A DNA stretch of 34,279 nucleotides from SIG480 sp045586595 (GCA_045586595.1 JAZNAQ010000007.1:1-34279), one strand, 5' to 3'. Shown: positions 12,749 through 21,804, numbered from the stretch's first letter. A program made the numbers and translations. Notes: generated by a model not told the origin, from the sequence alone.

Positions 12749-15175
12749 ATGGCACAGAAGAAAAAGAAAACAACTTCTGCGAGGAGAAAAACATCCTCGT
12801 CGTCAAGAAGAAAAACAACAAACACGCGCATTACGCAGAAAAGGAGAGCACAGCTTGACCAGCGTTGGGCATTTTTAATGTTCTTTCTTTCGCTGCTTAC
12901 TTTCCTTGCGCTGTTTAAGGTGGATGCCGGCGTTATCAACTTTTTAGGAAGCGTTATGAGCGGTGCGATTGGCATAGGTTTTCTTGTTCTGCCGTTTTCT
13001 CTTCTTCTTGCCGGTGCGCTTCTTATTATTTGCCGCGGAAGACCTATAAAATGGCGCGTTGTGGCTGCCTTGCTTATACCTTATCTTATTGGTGCTGTAT
13101 CCCATGCGTTTGTAGGGCCGACAGACCTTGACTGGGGTGTTATGGTTGAGGCGGGCCAGTCGCTTCGCGGCGGAGGCGTGCTTGCAGGGTATCCGACTGC
13201 ACTGCTTGTGAGCGGGATAAGCCGTATTGCAACTGTAATACTCTTTGTCACAGCGACTTTGTTTGTTATTCTTACAGCATTTAACCTTACAATTATGGCA
13301 ACTGTTGACGCAGTTCGCGCGTTCTTTGCGGGTATGCACCATGAGGTTGAGTACGAAGAATACGAAGAGGAAGAAGAAATTGAGAAAAAGCCTGAGATAA
13401 GGCTTCCACGTCGCAAACGCCCGATAATAGATATACCCCTTGATGATGTCAATGAGGTTGCAGAAGAGGCGAAGCCTAATGGGTTTGAGCTTGTTCCTGC
13501 AAATGTAAAAACTCCTGCAGAGGTGCTTTCGGGTGGGATAGAAGAAGACGAACTTACCGATGAAGTACATATAAACGAGGAAAACTTTACAAAAGATGTT
13601 CTCGCAGCAATAGAAGAAAGTGAACGAAAAGCGGCAGAAAAACAAGACGAGCTTGTTGCAGCGGCAGAGGGGTTTGTTATACCCACCTCGAGCGAGGAGG
13701 GGGAAACCAAAGAAATGTATTCATACCCTCCGCTTTCGCTTCTTGAGCCTCCCAAGGCTTCGAGCACGGCATCAGCATCTGCCGAACTTCAGAGCATAGG
13801 CGTTAAGCTTGGTGAAACCATACGCAGTTTCGGCCTTGATATAAAGGTTGTAAATATAGTCAGAGGCCCGTCTGTTACACGGTTTGAAGTACAGTTGGAT
13901 GCCGGTGTAAAGTTATCAAAACTCACAGGTCTTTCTGAGGATATAGCCCTTGCTCTCGGTGCTACGGGTGTGTTTATTGCACCAATCCCCAACAAATCGC
14001 TCATAGGCATAGAGGTTCCTAACCAGACAGTGCAGGTTGTAAATATATCCGAGGTTATTGCATCTGATGAATTTACCAAGAATGAGAGTGATGTTGCATT
14101 CGCACTTGGTAAAGATATTTCGGGAAACTGCAAGGTATGTGATATTTCAAAGCTTCCACATATGCTTATTGCGGGTACTACGGGTTCCGGTAAGTCGGTA
14201 TGTATAAACTCGATTATTGTAAGTATACTTTACCGCGCAACACCTGAGCAGGTCCGACTTATTATGATAGACCCGAAAATGGTTGAGCTCGGTGTGTATA
14301 ACGGAATCCCGCACCTTCTCGTTCCTGTTGTTACCGACCCGAAAAAGGCTGCAGGCGCACTTCAGTGGGCGGTACTCGAAATGATGAAAAGATATAAGAT
14401 GTTTGCAGACCTTGGTGTTCGCGACATGAAGTCATATAACAAGGCGATTGCGCGCACCGGTGATGGCGACCCCATGCCCCACATTGTTATAGTTATAGAC
14501 GAGCTTGCTGACCTTATGGTTGTTGCGAGAAAAGACGTTGAAGACTCTATTATGCGACTTAGCCAGATGGCGCGTGCGGCGGGTATGCACCTTATAATTG
14601 CAACCCAGCGCCCGTCGGTAGACGTTATCACTGGTGTTATCAAATCAAATATACCGTCTCGAATTGCTTTTGCTGTTGCATCAAAGATTGAGTCAAACAT
14701 AATTCTCGGCAGTATGGGTGCAGAAAAGCTTATTGGACGCGGCGATATGCTGTATGAGCCGATGGGTGCATCAAAGCCAACACGTGTACAGGGATGTTAT
14801 ATCTCATCCGACGAGGTCGAGGAGGTTGTGCGCTACATTAAAGAAAGCAGTACAGCTGAATACTCACAGGATATTATTGACCAGATAGAAAAACAGGCAG
14901 AAAAGGGCGAGGGAGGAGCATCGAATGCGTTTGAGGGCGACGATGATGCCGATGAAATGCTCACTGCCGCAATAGATGTGGTTGTAGAGTCCGGACAGGC
15001 CTCAACCTCGATGCTTCAGCGCCGATTAAAGCTTGGTTATTCACGCGCCGCGCGCATAATAGACCAGATGGAAGAACGCGGAATCGTAGGTGAGTTTGAA
15101 GGCTCAAAGCCGCGAAAGATTCTTATTACGCGCGATGAGTGGCAAGAGATGAAAATGCGCAGAGAGGAAATGTAA
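12749..15175 (+). CDS. ftsK: DNA translocase FtsK/SpoIIIE
   Basis: An 808-residue septum-anchored ATPase that pumps DNA through the division or sporulation septum. A very basic N-terminus (1-38) is followed by about four membrane helices (about 40-57, 63-95, 103-122 and 152-184) and an acidic linker (about 200-330). The motor domain has Walker A GTTGSGKS at 476-483 and Walker B DELADLM at 584-590; the C-terminal winged-helix gamma domain (SMLQRRLKLGYSRAARIIDQ) reads polarity signals. In a spore-former this may be the spoIIIE orthologue; sequence alone does not separate it from a vegetative ftsK. It heads an operon of closely spaced genes. Confidence 0.96.
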   Translation: MAQKKKKTTSARRKTSSSSRRKTTNTRITQKRRAQLDQRWAFLMFFLSLLTFLALFKVDAGVINFLGSVMSGAIGIGFLVLPFSLLLAGALLIICRGRPIKWRVVAALLIPYLIGAVSHAFVGPTDLDWGVMVEAGQSLRGGGVLAGYPTALLVSGISRIATVILFVTATLFVILTAFNLTIMATVDAVRAFFAGMHHEVEYEEYEEEEEIEKKPEIRLPRRKRPIIDIPLDDVNEVAEEAKPNGFELVPANVKTPAEVLSGGIEEDELTDEVHINEENFTKDVLAAIEESERKAAEKQDELVAAAEGFVIPTSSEEGETKEMYSYPPLSLLEPPKASSTASASAELQSIGVKLGETIRSFGLDIKVVNIVRGPSVTRFEVQLDAGVKLSKLTGLSEDIALALGATGVFIAPIPNKSLIGIEVPNQTVQVVNISEVIASDEFTKNESDVAFALGKDISGNCKVCDISKLPHMLIAGTTGSGKSVCINSIIVSILYRATPEQVRLIMIDPKMVELGVYNGIPHLLVPVVTDPKKAAGALQWAVLEMMKRYKMFADLGVRDMKSYNKAIARTGDGDPMPHIVIVIDELADLMVVARKDVEDSIMRLSQMARAAGMHLIIATQRPSVDVITGVIKSNIPSRIAFAVASKIESNIILGSMGAEKLIGRGDMLYEPMGASKPTRVQGCYISSDEVEEVVRYIKESSTAEYSQDIIDQIEKQAEKGEGGASNAFEGDDDADEMLTAAIDVVVESGQASTSMLQRRLKLGYSRAARIIDQMEERGIVGEFEGSKPRKILITRDEWQEMKMRREEM

Positions 15176-15184
15176 ATAAGATTT

Positions 15185-17065
15185 ATGGTAAACGACTTTT
15201 TGCCTATATGCAAAGCGGATATGGCCAAACGCGGATGGGACTTTTACGATTTCCTGTATATAACAGGCGATGCGTATGTAGACCATCCGAGCTTCGGTGT
15301 TGCCGTAATATCGCGTGTTCTTGAAGCTGCGGGCTATCGTGTCGCAATACTGTCTCAGCCTGACTGGAGAGACGAGCGGGCTTTTACAGTGCTTGGAAAA
15401 CCGCGTCTCGGTGTGCTTGTTACGGGCGGAAACATTGACTCAATGGTGGCTCACTATACCGTTGCAAAGCATCGCAGAAAACGCGATGACTATACTCCGG
15501 GCGGGGTGATGGGGAAACGGCCCGACCGCGCCGTGAGTGTATATTGCAAAATGGCAAAAAAGGTATATCCTGACCTTCCTGTTGCGGCGGGTGGGCTGGA
15601 GGCATCGCTCCGCAGATTTGCCCATTATGATTATTGGGATAATACAGTACGCCGCTCTGAGCTTATTGAGTCCGGTGCTGATATCCTTATGTATGGCATG
15701 GGCGAGGACACAATTTTGCAGCTTGCCGATGCGCTAAACGAAGGCAAGCCTGTTTCTGAGATAAAGAATATCCGCGGCACGGTATATAAGTCAGACACGC
15801 TTGATGATTGTATATACCCGTTTGTAACCGTACCGTCGTTTGATGAGGTTTCGCGTGATAAGCGAAAGTATGCAATAGCGGCAAAAACTGAGCAGGACGA
15901 GCAGGACGCTGTGCGAGGGCGTGCAGTAGTTCAGAAACACGGCAATGTGTACGTTGTGCAGACACCGCCTCAGTACCCTATAACGACAGAACGATTTGAC
16001 CGTGTATATGAACTGCCATATATGCGTGATTATCATCCGTCATATGAAAAACTTGGCGGGGTTAAAGCAATAGAAGAGGTTAAGTTTTCTCTAATTCATA
16101 ACCGAGGGTGCTTTGGCGGCTGTAATTTTTGCTCTCTTGCATTTCATCAGGGTAGGATGATAAGCACAAGAAGCCATGATTCGGTTGTGGCTGAAGCGAA
16201 GAAGCTTACCAAAATGAAGGATTTTAAGGGGTATATTCACGATGTTGGAGGCCCTACAGCAAACTTCAGAAATCTGTCGTGCCCCGAGCAGAAGGAACGC
16301 GGTATGTGCAAGAAAAACTGCCTTGCACCACATCCGTGTAAGAATTTACGCGTAGACCATACAGATTATCTTGAGCTTTTGCGAAAACTGCGTGAATTGC
16401 CTAAGGTAAAACGCGTGTTTATTCGCTCAGGTGTCAGGTTTGACTATGTAATGGCAGATAAATCTGATGAGTTTTTCCGCGAGCTTGTTCGTTACCATGT
16501 GAGCGGGCAGCTTAAGGTAGCCCCCGAGCATTCGTGTGACAGTGTTCTTAAATACATGAATAAACCGCACTTTGACGTATACCGCAGATTCTACAAGAAG
16601 TTTTTTGAGCTTGATAAGCAATATCAGAAAAATCAGTTTCTTGTGCCATATTTTATATCCTCGCACCCAGGCTGTACTCTGCATGATGCGGTCAGCCTTG
16701 CTGAGTATTTAAACAGTATAGGGCATATGCCGGAGCAGGTGCAGGACTTTTATCCAACCCCCGGTACAATCGCAACGTGTATGTATTACACGGGTATCGA
16801 CCCGATGACAATGGAAAAAGTATATATCCCGAGCGATGCACATGAGAAGGCGATGCAGCGGGCTCTTCTTCAGTGGCGAAGACCTGAGTGTCGCGCACTT
16901 GTAAAAGAAGCTCTTAAACGTGCAGGTCGTGAGGACCTTATCGGTAACGCAAAGCGTTGTCTTATACGCCCTGATAAGGTAAAAGGAGAAAAACGAAAAG
17001 CTCCCGATGCAGCGCGTCCGTTTGAGCGCGGAAATGGCAGAAGTAAGGGGAAGAAAAGTCGATGA
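15185..17065 (+). CDS. ygiQ: YgiQ family radical SAM protein
   Basis: 626 residues. An N-terminal B12-binding-like region (FLPICKADMAKRGWD, then ITGDAYVDHPSFG) is followed by the radical SAM core with CFGGCNFC, the [4Fe-4S]-binding cysteines being C309, C313 and C316. The C-terminal part (VAPEHSCD, then DFYPTPGTIATCMYYTG) matches E. coli YgiQ. A basic tail ends the protein. The molecular reaction of the family is not known to me. The ribosome binding site is poor; the gene starts nine bases after ftsK and overlaps ruvC by four bases (ATGA), so translation is probably coupled. Confidence 0.95.
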   Translation: MVNDFLPICKADMAKRGWDFYDFLYITGDAYVDHPSFGVAVISRVLEAAGYRVAILSQPDWRDERAFTVLGKPRLGVLVTGGNIDSMVAHYTVAKHRRKRDDYTPGGVMGKRPDRAVSVYCKMAKKVYPDLPVAAGGLEASLRRFAHYDYWDNTVRRSELIESGADILMYGMGEDTILQLADALNEGKPVSEIKNIRGTVYKSDTLDDCIYPFVTVPSFDEVSRDKRKYAIAAKTEQDEQDAVRGRAVVQKHGNVYVVQTPPQYPITTERFDRVYELPYMRDYHPSYEKLGGVKAIEEVKFSLIHNRGCFGGCNFCSLAFHQGRMISTRSHDSVVAEAKKLTKMKDFKGYIHDVGGPTANFRNLSCPEQKERGMCKKNCLAPHPCKNLRVDHTDYLELLRKLRELPKVKRVFIRSGVRFDYVMADKSDEFFRELVRYHVSGQLKVAPEHSCDSVLKYMNKPHFDVYRRFYKKFFELDKQYQKNQFLVPYFISSHPGCTLHDAVSLAEYLNSIGHMPEQVQDFYPTPGTIATCMYYTGIDPMTMEKVYIPSDAHEKAMQRALLQWRRPECRALVKEALKRAGREDLIGNAKRCLIRPDKVKGEKRKAPDAARPFERGNGRSKGKKSR

Positions 17066-17544
17066 TTGTTTTGGGAATAGACCCGGGATATGCAATAGTC
17101 GGATACGGTGTTCTTGATACCAACGGCATGATACCTAAAGCATACGGAGTGATACGCACAGAGGCGGGTATTGCGATTGAGGACAGATTGTCTGAAATTT
17201 ACGATAATATGACCGAGCTTTTGCGTACATTTAAACCCGACCACGTCGCGATAGAAAAGCTTTATTTCAATACAAATGAGAAAACTGCGATAAACGTAAG
17301 CCAAGCAAGGGGAGTGATCCTTCTTGCTTGCGTAAAGTGCGGTGTAAAGGTGTATGAGTACACACCGCTTCAAGTGAAGATGTCGGTTGTCGGCTACGGA
17401 CGAGCTGAGAAACAGCAGATAATGGATATGACAAAGCGGCTCTTACAGTTAAAAAAGATGCCGCGCCCGGACGATGCGGCTGACGCGCTTGCCATAGCAT
17501 TGTGTCATGCCAACAGTACGGGGAGCCTTCTTATGAATTTATAG
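17062..17544 (+). CDS. ruvC: Holliday junction endonuclease RuvC
   Basis: A 160-residue RNase H-fold resolvase that cuts four-way DNA junctions. All four acidic catalytic residues are in place: D7 in GIDPG, E65 in AIEKLYF, and D138 and D141 in RPDDAAD. The length is usual. Its ATG overlaps the ygiQ stop, and ruvA begins 16 bases after its stop, giving ruvCAB in order. RuvC rather than RecU fits Clostridia. Confidence 0.97.
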   Translation: MIVLGIDPGYAIVGYGVLDTNGMIPKAYGVIRTEAGIAIEDRLSEIYDNMTELLRTFKPDHVAIEKLYFNTNEKTAINVSQARGVILLACVKCGVKVYEYTPLQVKMSVVGYGRAEKQQIMDMTKRLLQLKKMPRPDDAADALAIALCHANSTGSLLMNL

Positions 17545-17560
17545 AGCGGGAGAGTGAGAT

Positions 17561-18157
17561 ATGTTTAACTATTTGAACGGAATGGTTGCTGAAATAGAGC
17601 CAAACCTTGTTGTGATAGATGTCGGGGGCGTAGGCTTTACCTGCAGCGCATCACTTCAGACATTGTCTCAGTTAAAGGTTGGTGTGGCTGCGAAGATTTA
17701 TACGCATTTAAATGTCAGAGAGGACGCACTCGAGCTTTACGGATTCTGCGATAAAGAAGAGCTTCTTACTTTTAAGTTACTTACTTCAATCTCAGGTGTC
17801 GGGCCAAAGGTTGCGCTGTCAATACTCTCTGCTGTTACACCCTCTCAGCTTGCTCTTGCGGTTACTACAAGCGATGATAAGCCTATTCTTGCTGCAAGCG
17901 GGGTTGGTAAAAAGCTTGCAGGCAGAATAATTCTTGAGCTTAAAGATAAAATTGCAAAAAGCAGTATTGACGCTGGCGAGATAACGCGAGGAATATATGT
18001 TCCTACGGCATCTGGGGCCGACGGCGAAGCAGCAGAAGCACTTGTTGCTCTCGGCTACGGAAAAGACGAAATAGGCGCGGCGCTCCGCGGCGTTGATACC
18101 TCAGGAATGTCAGTTGAAGATATAATTAAACTTGCACTTGCAAGACTTATGAGATAG
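17561..18157 (+). CDS. ruvA: Holliday junction DNA helicase subunit RuvA
   Basis: 198 residues. It binds four-way junctions as a tetramer and loads RuvB. An N-terminal OB-like domain (MFNYLNGMVAEIEPNLVVID) precedes two helix-hairpin-helix motifs (LTSISGVGPKVALSIL at about 74-89 and AASGVGKKLAGRII). A small C-terminal domain (EALVALGYGKDEI) contacts RuvB. GGGAGAG before the ATG is the ribosome binding site. It lies between ruvC and ruvB. Confidence 0.97.
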   Translation: MFNYLNGMVAEIEPNLVVIDVGGVGFTCSASLQTLSQLKVGVAAKIYTHLNVREDALELYGFCDKEELLTFKLLTSISGVGPKVALSILSAVTPSQLALAVTTSDDKPILAASGVGKKLAGRIILELKDKIAKSSIDAGEITRGIYVPTASGADGEAAEALVALGYGKDEIGAALRGVDTSGMSVEDIIKLALARLMR

Positions 18158-18173
18158 AAAGCGGGGGATATAC

Positions 18174-19223
18174 ATGAGCATAGAATTTAACAGCCCTTCT
18201 GCAGAAGAATACGCAGAAGAGGAGCGCATGGTGTCCTCAATGCTCACAAACCGTGATGACCACGAGAACACATTACGACCCAAGATGCTTTCGGAATATA
18301 CCGGTCAGGATAAGGTTAAAGACCAGCTTAAGGTATATATTGAAGCGGCGAGGAGCCGAGGCGAGGCTCTTGACCATGTTTTGCTTTACGGCCCTCCGGG
18401 ACTTGGCAAGACTACGCTTGCGACAATAATTGCAAATGAGATGGGAGTAAATATCAGAACCACATCTGGCCCCGCGATTGAAAAGACGGGTGACCTCGCG
18501 GCACTGTTGACCAGCCTTAATGAAAACGACATTCTTTTCATTGATGAGATACACAGACTCAATCGAAGTATAGAAGAAATCCTTTATCCTGCAATGGAGG
18601 ACTATGCGCTTGATATAATCATAGGCAAAGGTCCGTCAGCACGAAGTGTGCGTCTGGGGCTCCATAAGTTCACTCTTATTGGTGCGACTACGCGCGCAGG
18701 TCAGCTTACATCACCGCTGCGTGACAGGTTCGGAGTTGTTATGCGCCTTGAGTTGTATACACCGCAGGAGCTGACCAACATTGTAAAGCGCAGTGCGGAT
18801 ATAATGGGCATACGCACAGATGAATCCGGTGCATCCGAGATTGCGCGGAGAAGCCGCGGAACACCGCGTATTGCAAACCGAATACTCAAGCGTGTTCGCG
18901 ACTTTGCCGAAGTACGCGCAGACGGTGAGATAAACCACTCTGTTGCCGATATGGCTCTTTCTGCGCTTGAAATAGATGATATTGGGCTTGATATGACAGA
19001 CCGTCGTGTTATAGAAAGTATAATCTATAATTTTGCGGGTGGGCCTGTTGGGCTTGATACTCTTGCCGCTACAATCGGCGAAGAAGCGGTTACGATAGAA
19101 GATGTTGTAGAACCGTATCTTATGCAGCTTGGTTTTTTAAGCAGAACGCCTAGAGGACGTTGTGTCACAAAGAAGGCATATGACCATTTGGGCATACCGT
19201 TTGAAGGTCAGCTTGAATTATAA
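18174..19223 (+). CDS. ruvB: Holliday junction DNA helicase ATPase RuvB
   Basis: A 349-residue AAA+ motor that drives branch migration with RuvA. Walker A GPPGLGKT is at 73-80, Walker B FIDEIH at 122-127, and sensor/finger block IGATTRAGQLTSPLRDRFG at about 169-187, with a C-terminal winged helix (LMQLGFLSRTPRGR). It follows ruvA by 16 bases behind GCGGGGG. Normal length. Confidence 0.97.
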   Translation: MSIEFNSPSAEEYAEEERMVSSMLTNRDDHENTLRPKMLSEYTGQDKVKDQLKVYIEAARSRGEALDHVLLYGPPGLGKTTLATIIANEMGVNIRTTSGPAIEKTGDLAALLTSLNENDILFIDEIHRLNRSIEEILYPAMEDYALDIIIGKGPSARSVRLGLHKFTLIGATTRAGQLTSPLRDRFGVVMRLELYTPQELTNIVKRSADIMGIRTDESGASEIARRSRGTPRIANRILKRVRDFAEVRADGEINHSVADMALSALEIDDIGLDMTDRRVIESIIYNFAGGPVGLDTLAATIGEEAVTIEDVVEPYLMQLGFLSRTPRGRCVTKKAYDHLGIPFEGQLEL

Positions 19224-19248
19224 AATTTATAAACTGGAGGACTAAACA

Positions 19249-20616
19249 ATGGGGAAACTTTTTGGTACTGACGGAATTCGCGGAGTAGCGAATAAAGAAC
19301 TTACTTGTGACCTTGCATTCCGTGCAGGGCAGGCAATCGCTCTTGTGCTTACGGGAGAAAACGAAAAAAAGGCTAAGATATATATCGGAAAGGATACGCG
19401 TATTTCCTCGGATATGCTTGAGTGCGCCCTTGCTGCAGGTATATCGTCTGTAGGCGCTGAGGTCGGTCTTTTGGGATATGTGCCTACTCCGGCAGTTGCA
19501 TATCTTACGGTAAAACACGGTGCAGATGCAGGTATCGTTATTTCGGCATCACATAATCCGATGGAGTTTAACGGTATAAAGGCGTTCAATGCAAATGGCT
19601 TCAAGCTCTCTGATGAGCTTGAGGCAAAAGTTGAAGAAATAATACTTTCCGACAACTGCATAGAGACAGCGACAGGTGCGGATATCGGCAAAATAAATAC
19701 TTTGGAAGACGCTGCTTCCGAATATGCAGAATATGTAAAAAACACCGTTATAGGTGACCTTTCCGGCATGAAAATCCTTATTGACTGTGCAAACGGTGCA
19801 TCTTATCGTACAGCACGTATGATTTTTGAAAACTTAAACGCTGATTTTGATATTATGTTTGATACGCCCGATGGAACGAACATTAACAATGGCTGCGGTT
19901 CTACTCATATGGATAAGCTGCGCACACGCGTTGTGGCTGGAAAATATGATGTGGGTATAGCATTTGACGGAGACGCAGACAGATGTCTTGCTGTTGACGA
20001 AAAAGGTGATGTTATAGATGGTGATAAGGTGATGGCGATTTGCGCGCGTTCTCTTGCATCACGCGGAAAGCTTGCGCATAATACATTTGTAGCAACAGTG
20101 CTTAGTAACCTCGGTCTTCATGCATATGCAAAGGAGAACGGGCTTACGGTAGAATGTTCAAATGTGGGTGATAGGAATGTTCTTGAGCTCATGGAACAAA
20201 ATGGGTATGTTCTGGGCGGTGAGCAGTCAGGTCATATTATATTCCGTGAATTTGCAACCACAGGAGACGGAGAACTTACTGCCGTTCAGTTCCTTTCAAT
20301 ATTAAAAGAGCTTGGTTGCAGTGCTTCAAAAGCTGCAGCTGAGATTTCTCAGTATCCGCAGATAATGATAAACGTAAAGGTTGAGAATGATATTAAGTCT
20401 GAGGTTCTCGGTGACTCTGCGGTAAAAGAAGTTATAAGAGAAGTTGAAGAGAAGCTTGGTAGTGAAGGAAGAATTCTTGTTCGCCCGTCGGGTACAGAGC
20501 CGTTGGTACGAGTAATGGTAGAGGGTAAGGTTTTTGAAGATGTTTCTGCTCTTGCCGGCAAGGCGGCTGACAAAATTGCAGAGCTTGCTAAAGATAAAAA
20601 AAGCTCGAAAAAGTAA
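19249..20616 (+). CDS. glmM: Phosphoglucosamine mutase
   Basis: 455 residues. It converts glucosamine-6-phosphate to glucosamine-1-phosphate for UDP-GlcNAc and peptidoglycan. It opens with MGKLFGTDGIRG; the phosphorylated serine is S101 in ISASHNP; the magnesium-binding DGDADR is at 240-245; and the C-terminal phosphate-binding RPSGTEPLVRVMVEG is present. CTGGAGG precedes the ATG. The 25-base gap from ruvB suggests it is the last gene of the ftsK operon. No clear terminator is visible before the next promoter. Confidence 0.97.
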   Translation: MGKLFGTDGIRGVANKELTCDLAFRAGQAIALVLTGENEKKAKIYIGKDTRISSDMLECALAAGISSVGAEVGLLGYVPTPAVAYLTVKHGADAGIVISASHNPMEFNGIKAFNANGFKLSDELEAKVEEIILSDNCIETATGADIGKINTLEDAASEYAEYVKNTVIGDLSGMKILIDCANGASYRTARMIFENLNADFDIMFDTPDGTNINNGCGSTHMDKLRTRVVAGKYDVGIAFDGDADRCLAVDEKGDVIDGDKVMAICARSLASRGKLAHNTFVATVLSNLGLHAYAKENGLTVECSNVGDRNVLELMEQNGYVLGGEQSGHIIFREFATTGDGELTAVQFLSILKELGCSASKAAAEISQYPQIMINVKVENDIKSEVLGDSAVKEVIREVEEKLGSEGRILVRPSGTEPLVRVMVEGKVFEDVSALAGKAADKIAELAKDKKSSKK

Positions 20617-20676
20617 TCATTTTGTTGGTGCATGTAAAAAAATCTTAAAACTTTATCAAAAAAATGTAATTATTGC

Positions 20677-20705
20677 TTGACATTTGAAAAAGTGTCGGGT
20701 ATAAT
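20677..20705 (+). promoter_or_regulatory. Consensus housekeeping promoter for sigH
   Basis: A perfect TTGACA (20677-20682) and a perfect TATAAT (20700-20705), 17 bases apart. It gives a leader of about 30 bases to the TTG start of the sigma factor gene. Confidence 0.92.
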
Positions 20706-20741
20706 ACAAAATGATACTAAGTCAATTGGTGGTTCTCGGTT

Positions 20742-21344
20742 TTGGAAGTTTTAGAAGGTTTAAAAGACGAGGAGCTGATAACTCTTTCTCATGGTGGTAA
20801 TCACCATGCTGAAGAGGTGCTTATTCTGCGATATATGTCCTATGTGAGAAGTTTTACCAGACCGTATTTCCTTGCGGGCGGTGATGCTGAGGACCTTATA
20901 CAAGAAGGCATGATAGGTGTAGTGAAAGCAATATCTGAGTATGATGAGGCTCATCATGCATCGTTTAAGACATTTGCCGCATCTTGTATAAGAAACAGAA
21001 TATATTCGGCAATACGTCATGCTATGCGAGGAAAGAACACTCCGCTTAACAACTATGTATCAATAGGCGTTTCGCAGAGCTCTGCAATAAACCTTGAAAG
21101 CACATCACTTTCTTCAGATATATGTTCAGACCCGGTTGAACTGATTATAGGTGAAGAGTCATACCGTGAACTGTTAACGGCGGTTTCGGGGCTTCTGTCA
21201 AAGTTCGAGCAGAAGGTGCTGGGGCTTTATCTTGAAGGGCTTTCCTACAATGAGATTTCCGAAAAAGTATCAAAGCCGCAGAAGTCTGTAGACAATGCGG
21301 TTCAGAGAATACGGCGCAAGTTTGCGCAGTATCTCAAACAATAG
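20742..21344 (+). CDS. sigH: RNA polymerase sigma factor, SigH type
   Basis: A 200-residue sigma-70 family factor. Region 2 is clear: LILRYMSYVRSFTRPYFLAG, then DAEDLIQEGMIGVVKAISEYD (core binding and -10 recognition), then FKTFAASCIRNRIYSAIRHA. Region 4 (SYRELLTAVSGLLSKFEQKVLGLYLEGLSYNEISEKV..KSVDNAVQRIRRK) carries the -35-binding helix-turn-helix. Size and sequence resemble SigH, which drives entry into sporulation in Firmicutes; another alternative sigma is possible. The start is TTG with a weak GGTGG nine bases before it; no ATG fits. The usual SigH neighbours (rlmB, secE, nusG) are not next to it. Confidence 0.87.
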   Translation: MEVLEGLKDEELITLSHGGNHHAEEVLILRYMSYVRSFTRPYFLAGGDAEDLIQEGMIGVVKAISEYDEAHHASFKTFAASCIRNRIYSAIRHAMRGKNTPLNNYVSIGVSQSSAINLESTSLSSDICSDPVELIIGEESYRELLTAVSGLLSKFEQKVLGLYLEGLSYNEISEKVSKPQKSVDNAVQRIRRKFAQYLKQ

Positions 21345-21350
21345 GCGACA

Positions 21351-21452
21351 ACAGGTTTTTAACCTGTGTAGCATATATTATCAAAATGCCCAAGTAGCTT
21401 AAAACATTCAGAGCGCAAGATTGAGGTGTCGGTGAAAGTCCGTCCTGGGGCA
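21351..21452 (+). promoter_or_regulatory. Structured leader upstream of the zinc-ribbon gene, type unknown
   Basis: ACAGGTT (21351-21357) and AACCTGT (21361-21367) form a hairpin without a T-run. Downstream, TGCCC (21387-21391) can pair with GGGCA (21448-21452), enclosing an arm with GG..CGG (21425-21432) and CCG.CC (21440-21445) around the loop TGAAAGT. A -10-like TATATT lies at 21374-21379 without a clear -35. It matches no riboswitch I know; it could be an unrecognised cis-regulatory RNA or simply the sigH 3' region. Confidence 0.4.
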
Positions 21453-21480
21453 AGTCTTAAGTCAAAGAGAGGGTAACAAA

Positions 21481-21765
21481 ATGTACGAAGACAAGACATT
21501 AAAGTGCAAAGAGTGCGGAGCAGATTTCGTGTTCACAGCTGGTGAGCAGGAGTTCTATGCAGAGCGTGGCTTCATGAATGAGCCGCAGCGTTGCAAAGCT
21601 TGCCGCGACGCTCGTAAGGCTGCAAGCCGTGGCCCGAGAGAGTACTTCACCGCTACATGCGCAGCTTGTGGCGGAGAGGCAAAGGTTCCGTTCGAGCCGA
21701 AGACTGACCGTCCTGTATACTGCAGCGATTGCTTTGCACGTATGCGCCAGGAAGACAATCAGTAA
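21481..21765 (+). CDS. Small double zinc-ribbon protein
   Basis: 94 residues with four CxxC pairs: C9/C12, C38/C41, C60/C63 and C81/C84, enough for two zinc sites. The first unit has the recurrent KCKECGADFVFTAGEQEFYA...PQRCKACR pattern of the clostridial CxxC-x17-CxxC and zinc-ribbon families; the second is ATCAACGGEAKVPF...VYCSDCF. AGAGAGGG about seven bases before the ATG supports the start. Codon use is like that of highly expressed genes. The role is not established; nucleic-acid or ribosome binding is plausible. It has a long leader and ends at a strong terminator. Confidence 0.9.
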   Translation: MYEDKTLKCKECGADFVFTAGEQEFYAERGFMNEPQRCKACRDARKAASRGPREYFTATCAACGGEAKVPFEPKTDRPVYCSDCFARMRQEDNQ

Positions 21766-21771
21766 CAATGT

Positions 21772-21803
21772 AAAAAGAGACCTTCACGCGAAGGTCTTTT
21801 TTT
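21772..21803 (+). terminator. Rho-independent terminator after the zinc-ribbon gene
   Basis: The stem GAGACCTTC / GAAGGTCTT (G-T closing pair) with loop ACGC, preceded by an A-run and followed by seven or eight T. Confidence 0.93.
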
Positions 21804-21804
21804 A

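Noticed and set aside
13081..13767. Long antisense frame inside ftsK
   Set aside because: It is a Ser/Thr/Pro-rich shadow of the ftsK coding frame, with no ribosome binding site or recognisable domain. Other antisense frames in ygiQ, rpsC and rplD were rejected for the same reason.
21425..21452. Cobalamin riboswitch-like GGTGAAA...TCC element before the zinc-ribbon gene
   Set aside because: Only a short GGTGAAA/TCC resemblance is present; the conserved B12 core and other stems are missing and the gene is not cobalamin-related. A similar GGTGAAATCC in the S10 terminator loop (27028-27037) looks coincidental.
21421..21460. RNase P or ZTP riboswitch fragment
   Set aside because: CGGTGAAAGTCCG and CCTGGGGCA recall parts of RNase P RNA and the ZTP switch, but the other required conserved segments are absent and the interval is too short for RNase P RNA.
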